From positions 1 to 64,000 of the IMG/VR virus record IMGVR_UViG_3300044535_001920: 64,000 bases of DNA. One strand, written 5' to 3'. The notes beneath the pieces were generated by a model. That model did no database searches and was not told the DNA's origin. It worked only from the letters and a program-made list of their open reading frames with translations. Positions 8,221 to 15,900 of the stretch are shown piece after piece. Source of the stretch: a virus. The translations under genes were made by a program, and so were the position numbers. Position 1 is the stretch's first letter; the number at the start of each line of letters is the position of its first letter.

Positions 8221-8784
8221 TTAATTCATCCAATATTCTGGATATTCTTTTATATTTTTATCAAAAATATCCATAATTAAATGAATTCTATTTTCTGTAC
8301 TATGATTTTCCACACTGTGAGAATTTAAATTATTAATTTCATAAATTTTTCCAACTTTCATATTTTCTCTCATATTACCAACAGTAAAAAATACATCTTG
8401 ATTTGTCTTAATTGGAATATGCAATCTATGACCTAACTCAAAGTATCTACTTCCACCATCAGTATGAGCATCAATCATACCCTTTGGTTTAAGGTTAACA
8501 ATTAACGCAGTATAATCTTTTATTTCATAAAAATTTGAAAGAACTTTTAAATATTGATCAATAAAAGGTTTATAAAAGTCAAACATTTCATAATTTACAA
8601 ATTTAAAGTTATTAAAATCCAAATTTTTTACGTGTCTCAAACGGATTGTTTCAGTAAATCTATGAACCTCATATACTTTCTGTCTAGTGGTATCAATCTT
8701 CCAATGACCTTTATCTATGGAATCTAGCAATAAATTGGATAACTCTGAATCAATATCACATAGTTCCTTAATCTCAAATGTCAT
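8221..8784 (-). CDS. Fe(II)/2-oxoglutarate oxygenase, aspartyl/asparaginyl beta-hydroxylase-like
   Basis: A 187-residue cupin-fold dioxygenase. The iron triad is visible as HxD at His107/Asp109 (MIDAHTDGG) and His156 (NSHSVEN); Arg167 (RIHLIMD) sits where 2-oxoglutarate is held. HRLHIPI between them is typical of the aspartyl/asparaginyl hydroxylase family. It would hydroxylate a protein residue or a small molecule or sugar. Its start overlaps the end of the upstream sulfotransferase gene (ATGA). Neighbouring fibre and glycan genes suggest the substrate is a virion protein or its glycan, which is inference. Confidence 0.78.
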   Translation of the reverse strand: MTFEIKELCDIDSELSNLLLDSIDKGHWKIDTTRQKVYEVHRFTETIRLRHVKNLDFNNFKFVNYEMFDFYKPFIDQYLKVLSNFYEIKDYTALIVNLKPKGMIDAHTDGGSRYFELGHRLHIPIKTNQDVFFTVGNMRENMKVGKIYEINNLNSHSVENHSTENRIHLIMDIFDKNIKEYPEYWMN

Positions 8785-9476
8785 AATTCATATCCAAAAA
8801 AATTAATTTCAGTTTTAACTGCTTGAAATATTTCTTTTCCTATTTTAAACACATTATCTGGAATTTTTTTATCAAAGTTTGTAATTTTATTTTCTTTGTA
8901 TTGTTTTACTGGACTACTTTCTAAATCTAGATCAAAATCCTTTATTTCTAAATCTTTAAAAATTATATTAATTTTATCTTTATCGTAAATCATATCTTCA
9001 TATTTTATTACTTTATCAGTATATGAAAAATAATTTTTATACTGTTCAAAAAAACAAGATGCAACGTGCCCACACGCACGATCTATAGAAATATCTGGTC
9101 TTAATTTTAAAATAGAAGTAACAATTTGGTATGGATTTCTTACTTGAATAATAAACTTTGAATTTTCAAAATGCTTTTTGAGCATATGTGCTCTTATAAC
9201 ATTTGGGGGGGATTTCTCAACTTTAATTAAATCTTTATCCCAGTATAAATTCCAAAGATTTTTAATGGAATCCCAATCGTAATTTTTTTCTAAAGCAAAA
9301 TCATGATATCGTTCAGTAAACATGTAAGGACAGTTTAATGCAAATGGATTTGGACCAGCAAATCCTTGTATAAATTGACCCTCATCAGGCAAAGTTGTTG
9401 TGTATTTTGATTGCCTTATTTTCTCGTAAAGGATACTAGACCCAGAATTATTAACTGATAATAAAAATAAATGCAT
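8781..9476 (-). CDS. Second sulfotransferase-like protein
   Basis: A 231-residue protein with sulfotransferase features: an N-terminal P-loop variant SVNNSGSSILYEKI at residues 7-20, and the 3'-phosphate site FIIQVRNPYQIVTSIL near residue 115, a form typical of sulfotransferases. A KYEDMIYD segment follows, as in the family. It is clearly divergent from the sulfotransferase at 1168-1950. It follows the cysteine-rich gene by 18 bases, with a weak TATAAATG late-like word at 9496-9503, and is coupled to the oxygenase gene. Substrate unknown. Confidence 0.68.
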   Translation of the reverse strand: MHLFLLSVNNSGSSILYEKIRQSKYTTTLPDEGQFIQGFAGPNPFALNCPYMFTERYHDFALEKNYDWDSIKNLWNLYWDKDLIKVEKSPPNVIRAHMLKKHFENSKFIIQVRNPYQIVTSILKLRPDISIDRACGHVASCFFEQYKNYFSYTDKVIKYEDMIYDKDKINIIFKDLEIKDFDLDLESSPVKQYKENKITNFDKKIPDNVFKIGKEIFQAVKTEINFFGYEL

Positions 9477-9494
9477 AATATAAAATAGTATAAA

Positions 9495-10577
9495 TCATTT
9501 ATAACAAATGCAAACCATTCCTGCTCTTCCCATATCTCCACAACCTCCATAGTTATTGCTCTTGGATATATTTGGTGCTCCACCTGCTCCGGGAATTTGA
9601 AGGTATCCACAACAAGCACTAAAACAAACTCCACGGCACTGCCCACTGTAAGAAAAACAACATTGGGATGTTGATTCAAAACCATAAATTGGTGGATGTA
9701 TAAAATATCCGTTTGCAGCAGTATCCCAACATGCTCTATTCCATATCCCCCTAATTCCATAAACTAATGCATTAGATGTAGTTGCACCAAAATAACTTGC
9801 TCCTGGAACATAAGGTATCTCACCGCAACTAGCACAAGATCCTACAGAACAAAAATGACTTCCACCATTACACATAGTCCAACCAGCATAATTTGAAGCA
9901 ACTTGTGCCATTCTTCTTGGGTTTCTTCTTCCGTAAGATATTGACCAAATTCCCATTCTTCCTTGCCCACCATTAGCACAGAAATTTATTAATCCAGTTC
10001 CTTGTACGTATGAAGGGCATCCTGGAAATCTATTAGCAGCAAATCTACAAGGGTAACAAGCAAGAGCACATCCAGAACAAATTGTATAAGTTTGTCCTGC
10101 AGTAACTGGAATAATTACTGACGCATATGCTCCTGTTGAACCAAATGGATTAGAAGAGCAACAAGCACCACCACTGCCCCCACCACCAGCACCCCAAAGT
10201 TGGAATCTGGCACAAGTTACACCAGCAGGAACTGTCCAAGAACAAGATCTACCATAATTAAATTGTGCGTTTCCTGCACATCTACAAACTTTAAAACCAG
10301 CAGTCCATCCAGAACCAGTAGGAATGCAAGCCCAAAGAGCAGTTTGTGCAGGGTTTCTAAGTAACGATGGTTCTATTGTAGAAGTCCAGCAAGATGCTTC
10401 TGGACCTATTGCAGCAGCAGTTGATTGTAATGCTGATACTTGTGAGCACAATGTACTCAAGCAAGTATTGCTATTGGATAAGCAAGTTGATCTAATTGGC
10501 ACACAAGCAGTTTTTTCTATGCATTGTGTTATTAAATATGCTTCTGCATTTGTTGCACTATATCTTAATACATCCAT
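9495..10577 (-). CDS. Cysteine- and glycine-rich adhesin-like protein, copy 2
   Basis: A 360-residue protein with 33 cysteines (about 9%). Residues 1-75 are helical-looking with few glycines. From about residue 100 a glycine-rich beta domain begins with SWTVPAGVTCARFQLWGAG, a form common in phage and bacterial glycine-rich surface domains (WxVPxGVTxxxxxLWGAGGGGG). CC and CxxC pairs recur (ACC, SGCALACYPC, SQCC, SACCGY). The C-terminus GGCGDMGRAGMVCICYK matches that of the paralogue at 11274-12332. No signal peptide is seen. I take it for a tail-fibre tip or adhesin; the function is not established. Cysteines in an intracellularly assembled virion protein are unusual. Confidence 0.7.
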   Translation of the reverse strand: MDVLRYSATNAEAYLITQCIEKTACVPIRSTCLSNSNTCLSTLCSQVSALQSTAAAIGPEASCWTSTIEPSLLRNPAQTALWACIPTGSGWTAGFKVCRCAGNAQFNYGRSCSWTVPAGVTCARFQLWGAGGGGSGGACCSSNPFGSTGAYASVIIPVTAGQTYTICSGCALACYPCRFAANRFPGCPSYVQGTGLINFCANGGQGRMGIWSISYGRRNPRRMAQVASNYAGWTMCNGGSHFCSVGSCASCGEIPYVPGASYFGATTSNALVYGIRGIWNRACWDTAANGYFIHPPIYGFESTSQCCFSYSGQCRGVCFSACCGYLQIPGAGGAPNISKSNNYGGCGDMGRAGMVCICYK

Positions 10578-10582
10578 TTTAA

Positions 10583-11224
10583 TTAACCCTCATGTCCCGG
10601 AATTTTTGAAAATTCTACAGCAATATCTAAAGGTATTTTTGGAACATCTCTTGAAGGTATATTTAAATACTTCCAGGGCATTACTAGTTGAGGATTATCA
10701 ATAATATTGTCTAATTTTGAAAGATATTCATTTATTTTTAAATCAATATCATTACCGAAATCATATTGATTATAGTATTTTAAAATATATTCCTTTCTCT
10801 CTTTTGCAATGGGTACTGCTGGATCAAATAATTCTCTAAGTATCTGTTTTAATTCCCACTCGCCTGTATCAAAATTATAAAATAGTTCATATATATCAGT
10901 TAAATCCGGATTTAATGGATTTTTATAGATATCACCATTTTCCATCTCAATATCTTCAAATTCATATTCAATAGTAGGATTATCTAAAAAATAATGATTT
11001 AACAAATATGCAGCAGCAGGATCTTTTTCTGGATCAATTCGTTTTATTAAATTTGGATCCATATCATCAGTGATCCTTGGTTCAATATAACGAATTGCAC
11101 CAGAATGCTCTAGGAATACCGTTATTAATTCTGGACCATCATATTTAAAAGTTCCTTGTATTTTTCCGGAAACTCCCTCCACATACAATTCATCTGGTAT
11201 GGGATAGGTAAACTCCTTTATCAT
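10583..11224 (-). CDS. Possible tail-fibre assembly chaperone
   Basis: A 213-residue acidic protein I cannot place with certainty. The N-terminal 70 residues look beta-rich; the C-terminal part (EYILKYYNQYDFG, then MPWKYLNIPSRD) has the layout of phage tail-fibre assembly chaperones of the Caudo_TAP type, where a W/P-rich tail follows a helix. It lies between the two cysteine-rich paralogues, where a dedicated folding helper would be sensible. Start: ATG 11224, with a TATAAATA late site upstream. The chaperone reading is inference from weak similarity and position. Confidence 0.45.
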   Translation of the reverse strand: MIKEFTYPIPDELYVEGVSGKIQGTFKYDGPELITVFLEHSGAIRYIEPRITDDMDPNLIKRIDPEKDPAAAYLLNHYFLDNPTIEYEFEDIEMENGDIYKNPLNPDLTDIYELFYNFDTGEWELKQILRELFDPAVPIAKERKEYILKYYNQYDFGNDIDLKINEYLSKLDNIIDNPQLVMPWKYLNIPSRDVPKIPLDIAVEFSKIPGHEG

Positions 11225-11245
11225 TTTTTTCTGTCTATTTTTGAT

Positions 11246-11253
11246 TATTTATA
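11246..11253 (-). promoter_or_regulatory. Late promoter word TATAAATA
   Basis: An exact T4 late -10 word on the minus strand, 22 bases before the gene starting at 11224, in the 49-base gap after the first cysteine-rich gene. Confidence 0.6.
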
Positions 11254-11273
11254 AAATTTATTGAGTATTTTGA

Positions 11274-12332
11274 TTATTTGTATGAAACACAAACCATTCC
11301 CATTCTTCCTGCATCTCCAGCACAGTTTAATGCACCACCGCACTTAAATCCTGCCCAACCACCTGCACCTGGTATCTGCATAAATCCATTTACAGCAGCT
11401 CTTGAACAACCTTGAATGTCATTGGTGGCCAAACAACAGGTGCAGCAAGAATTTGATGGGAAACCATAAATTGGAGGATGTCCTACGCAAATACCACCAC
11501 TACTATTTACACCCATCAATCCAAATGAACCTCTTATTCCATATACTGTTCCTCCTGTCGCAGTTCCAAAAAATGTTTTACATGAAGAAATCATTGGCAT
11601 TATATTATCACCGCAGGAATTAACTAAAGCATTATAGTTCCAACAAAAATCTGATCCAGCATTACACAAACATCCAAACATTACGCAGTAACCACAAGTT
11701 GCACCAATTATACCTCTAGTAATTGCTTCACAGAACATACTACCTTCACCACCTTCTGCACAGAAATTATTTAAATTGCATCCGGTTGCACAAGATGGAC
11801 ATCCATCAGCATCATTTTGTGCTCTACAAGCATAACAACAGTTGGCACATCCAGCACAAAGGTTGTACGTCCATCCTGCAGATACTGGTATTATAACTGA
11901 TGCATATGCACCTGTTCCTCCAATAGATGATCCACCACAGCAGCAACCAGAACCTGTCCCAGCACCTGCACCCCAAAGTTGGAATCTGGCACAAGTTACA
12001 CCAGGAGGAACTATCCATGTGCAGGAGGAACCGCATCTAAAGTTTCCAGAAGTGTCGCACACTTTAAAACCAGCAGTCCATCCAGTTCCTTCTGGTATTA
12101 AACACCATACATGTGCTTGATTTGGTCCCGCATTTGCGACTAAACCTACAGCATTTGCTGCAATTTGTGATTCCGCACAAGAACAGCAAGCAAGTTGTGT
12201 AGTAATAGAACCTTGAACAGCAGTTATAGATGAATTAAGATTATTAATACAAGTTTCTAATCCAGCAACTGCAGTTCTTGTTGGCTTAATATTTGCATTT
12301 AATGCATTATATGCTAAAACATCTATTGTCAT
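11274..12332 (-). CDS. Cysteine- and glycine-rich adhesin-like protein, copy 1
   Basis: A 352-residue paralogue of the protein at 9495-10577, with 38 cysteines (about 11%), including CC, CCC and TCCTCC-like clusters. It shares the central motif TWIVPPGVTCARFQLWGAG, GGTGAYASVIIPVSAG, HPPIYGF, FMQIPGAGG and the end GDAGRMGMVCVSYK; the N-terminal 90 residues differ more. No transmembrane segment or signal peptide is visible. It starts 3 bases after the preceding 90-residue gene ends, so the two are co-transcribed. The role is probably a fibre tip or surface adhesin. Disulfide bonding or metal binding by the many cysteines is possible but not shown. Confidence 0.7.
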   Translation of the reverse strand: MTIDVLAYNALNANIKPTRTAVAGLETCINNLNSSITAVQGSITTQLACCSCAESQIAANAVGLVANAGPNQAHVWCLIPEGTGWTAGFKVCDTSGNFRCGSSCTWIVPPGVTCARFQLWGAGAGTGSGCCCGGSSIGGTGAYASVIIPVSAGWTYNLCAGCANCCYACRAQNDADGCPSCATGCNLNNFCAEGGEGSMFCEAITRGIIGATCGYCVMFGCLCNAGSDFCWNYNALVNSCGDNIMPMISSCKTFFGTATGGTVYGIRGSFGLMGVNSSGGICVGHPPIYGFPSNSCCTCCLATNDIQGCSRAAVNGFMQIPGAGGWAGFKCGGALNCAGDAGRMGMVCVSYK

Positions 12333-12334
12333 TT

Positions 12335-12607
12335 TTATGCCCTCGTGACTGAAGTTACATCACCGGCAGCATCGTAGGTGATTGTTATTGTGTAAGAAGA
12401 AGATCCTATAGTTTCAACATAACCAGTAATTTTATTTTCAACATCATATGTAATACTTGACAATCTCTTATCCCCATAAGTAACAGAAGTTACTCTCCCA
12501 TTACCATCTAATGTCATATCAGTAGAACGAGTGTATGGTCTTGTTCTAAAATTATATGCTTCTTCGTCGGGATTTCTATATGGAATATTTCCAATATATC
12601 TTGCCAT
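12335..12607 (-). CDS. Small YD-repeat-like virion accessory protein
   Basis: A 90-residue protein. The C-terminal half (GNGRVTSVTYGDKRLSSITY, then DVENKITG and ITYDAAGDVTSVTRA) looks like two or three YD/RHS-type beta-strand repeats, short units normally found in very large toxins and adhesins. The N-terminal MARYIGNIPYRNPDEEAYNF is polar. A good Shine-Dalgarno (AAGGAGG) precedes the ATG at 12607. It sits between fibre genes and is likely a minor virion or fibre-associated protein. No enzyme motif is present. Confidence 0.6.
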   Translation of the reverse strand: MARYIGNIPYRNPDEEAYNFRTRPYTRSTDMTLDGNGRVTSVTYGDKRLSSITYDVENKITGYVETIGSSSYTITITYDAAGDVTSVTRA

Positions 12608-12620
12608 TTAAGTTTCCTCC

Positions 12621-12941
12621 TTACACGGTGGATTGCTCAATTCCATATAACGAAACTGAAGTATTGGCATTACTTGCAAATACTACAACTAATTTACCAG
12701 CCTGAAGTGAAAGACCTGTTCTTTCTAAAACACCAAGTGGTGGTATAGTAGTATCAAATTCAATATATTCACTATTTTGTGGGGTTGCTGCTGCTGCTAA
12801 GGCAATACGAACCGTAACAGCAGTAGCACCCCTATTAACCATACTGATATTTGCTACAGTATGTGTATTTGCAGGTACAGTGTAAATAGTTGTGTTAGTT
12901 GATGACAATGGGGCAAATTGTCCTAAAATTCCAGAAGGCAT
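12621..12941 (-). CDS. Small conserved virion protein (beta-sandwich)
   Basis: A 106-residue Thr/Val/Ala-rich protein starting MPSGILGQFAP and ending SVSLYGIEQSTV. This small protein recurs beside tail-fibre genes in cyanomyoviruses and looks like a single beta-sandwich (IYTVPANTHTVANISMVNRG, VRIALAAAATP, GVLERTGLSLQAG). It is probably a decoration or fibre-connecting subunit. Late promoter TATAAATA lies about 33 bases upstream. Confidence 0.65.
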   Translation of the reverse strand: MPSGILGQFAPLSSTNTTIYTVPANTHTVANISMVNRGATAVTVRIALAAAATPQNSEYIEFDTTIPPLGVLERTGLSLQAGKLVVVFASNANTSVSLYGIEQSTV

Positions 12942-12973
12942 ATTTATTCATCAATTAAAGTTTTCCTTATTTT

Positions 12974-12981
12974 TATTTATA
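12974..12981 (-). promoter_or_regulatory. Late promoter word TATAAATA
   Basis: Exact T4 late -10 word on the minus strand in the 44-base gap before the gene starting at 12941. It would drive the small virion proteins and the cysteine-rich gene. Confidence 0.6.
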
Positions 12982-12985
12982 ACAA

Positions 12986-15900
12986 TTACGAAATACCCAT
13001 AAAGTATGAGAATGTCCTTGTTCTATCAATACTATCAGTAAGTTGTTTAGATGTAATTCCATCAAGAAAATCAGCATTCAAGTTTGTAACAACAGTAGAA
13101 GAACCAACTGAAATTGGAGCAGTTCCTTGAGCAACGTTAGATACAAATCTAGTTGCAGTGACAACACCACTAACTGGAATACCATTATTGAAGGTAACAT
13201 TACCAGTAAAAATTGGATTAGTAGTTTGATTAAATGCACTTCCATTACCAATAAGAATTGCACCTATTGAAGGAAGACCCGTTAATCCAGTTCCACCCTT
13301 AGTGATTGGAACGGCAGCAGATAAGTTAGAAGGATCAATATAATATGCTGGGGTTTGTCCACCAAGGGTTGCTGCATCAACATCACCTGTGGTTGAATTC
13401 TTTATGCTTACTGCACCATCAGCACCAATTGAGAATGTTGACGATTTAAATTTAGCAATTCCGAGAGTTGAGAATAAATCAACGGAAGATGCAACACGAT
13501 TCAGTTGAATATTAATATTTCCATAATATGTGGTAACACCAACTCCTCCTGGTGGAGAATCAAAGGATGTTGCGGTTACTGTCATTGGTTGTGTTGTTCC
13601 AATACCAACACTCTTAACAACTTTTAGATATGCAGAGTTTCCTGCCAAGAAAGTATCTTGTGATGCAGATCCAGAACCTAATCTAGTTGGAGAAATTGTT
13701 CCGGAAATAATATTTGCAGCATCAATATCAGATTTAGCAAGCAAGGACCAATTTTCTTCCAATGCAGATGAAGTATTAACTGTTTCAGAATATCTTACAT
13801 TTTGCTTTGTAAGTGTAAGTGTTGTTCCAACTCCTTCGGAAGTAATTCCTACGGGATTTAGAGTAATTCCATTTGCCGATTGTGTCGCATCAGATTGTGT
13901 TGTGTGGAATGTAAATGAATTTGTAGTTGCTGAACCAACATAGTAGAAATTGTTAGTTGTTATTCCTGTTGGTGTTGATCCAGATACTCTAACAACATCT
14001 CCTGTAAGGAGTCCGTGATTTACAAATATTAAAGTATCTTTACTTTCATTGATTGGGAATCTATCAAATCTGTGAGTTCCACTTCCACTTGATGTCAATG
14101 AAATTGGAGATGATACAGCATAAGTATTATGAAACTCAACAGAACTCAGTCCAACTCTCTTAATATAGTAAGTGTTTCCATCTATTAGTCCACCAATTGT
14201 ATTCCCACCATTACTATTATAAATAACTGGATCTCCATTCGAGAATCCTGTTTGACTTACGACAATTCTATTATTGAAGAAGTCAACACTACCACCAGTA
14301 TTAATATCTGTTGGATCAAATGTTCTTCCAATTCCAACTGTTATATTTGTAGAGATTCCAACTGCATCCCTATCTTGAATATAATCGGGAAGTATAGTGG
14401 TTCCTGGGAACTTTTGGTTATTTGTAAGTTTTAAATAAAGACGAGTTTCTACATCAGAAACAGTAATAGAGAAGTTTGCACCACCAGACCTTCCACCAAT
14501 AGAAGAAGGATTTGCAGTCAATAAGTTTCCAACGGCATAATATCTACCACCAGTGTTGATAGCAACATTAGAAACTGTACCAGCAGCACTAACTGTAATT
14601 GTTGCAGTTGCACTAGTTCCAATTCCAGTAGTTGAAGTGAGTGTAACTCCAGTATAAATTCCAGCTGCCAAATAACCAGAACCACCAGTTAAAGTACTGA
14701 ACTGGGTAAGAACACCTTTAACTAAACCAGTAGTTCCATATGCAACAGAAGTTGGAGCAGTAACAATACCAATAGAAGATGCCTGGGATAATGAACTATT
14801 TACAATATCGCCGTTCAGGAAATTATAATTTCTTGTATCACTATCAAGAATCAAATATTCTTGAACAGTATCTTGAACAAGTACATATGAATTTTCTGGT
14901 TCTGCAACAGTATCACCTTGTCTAATATTTCTTGCTGGAATAAAATTAACTAAGGATGTTTTTCCTCCTATTGTAGTTACCGTAATAAAGTTTACAACTT
15001 TTGGTGGAATTAGATCAGCATTAATTTGACCAGATGAATTCAGTTTAACAATAGCATTTGGAATTGCGCTTGTACTTACATTTTGGTCAATAAAATCACC
15101 AAGTCTGTTATTTAAAAATGTTCTAACTGCAAGCTGTGTAGAAACCCTTCTATTTTGTGGTCCCCCAATCTCTGTCTCGCCTAAATTAGTGTCTATTGAG
15201 AATTCTTCGATGGCAATACCACCAGAAAGACTCAATCTCAATGAATCTAATTGTCCAATAGTTACCTTATTGTTAAAGATAATATTACCAGTTCTGTTAT
15301 ATGCTACAATAAAATTACCAATCTTAAAGTCACCTAATTCATTAGTTCCAGAACTATAAACTCTTCCACCTTGCTCAAATACTTGCTCAGTTTCTGGCCT
15401 TGTTTTTCCTCCATTTTGAGGCAAAGCATTATAATCGGTTCCAGAACCAGAATATTCCCAAGTATGTGATGAAGAGTTAATAATTGATGGTCTATGGAAA
15501 TGTAATTTATATGTTTCGGGCAAATCTCCAATATTTGGGATAACATTTCCTGGAATTGTTGAGTCTACTTTTGTTGTAACTGTATAATAAGTTGTAATCC
15601 CAGAAACAGAAGTAACCGCAATAGAAACAGGAGAAGCATTATGGTCTTGAATTGCACTTCCAGATGCAGAGAATAAATTTCTTACCCCTGATACTTCTTC
15701 ATTGGAAACAATTAGTGTTCTTGTTTGTGGTATGTAAGTTAGTGCAATACCAACTGCTTGTCCACCAGTAATAGATTGTGTGACCTGTCTTCCGGAAACA
15801 AATTTTAATGATGCAGTAGTTGAACCAAGTCCAACTGCTTGATATGAGTTATGAGCACCAATGATTTCAAAGGCAAAGAAATCTTGATTGTTTTTGGTGA

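Noticed and set aside
9416-9760. 114-codon minus-strand frame at the end of the cysteine-rich gene
   Set aside because: Overlaps two supported genes in a different frame; hydrophobic end arises from the AT-rich intergenic stretch.
13530-13943. 137-codon plus-strand frame opposite the giant fibre
   Set aside because: Antisense shadow of a Val/Thr/Gly-rich gene; no start signal and no recognisable domain.
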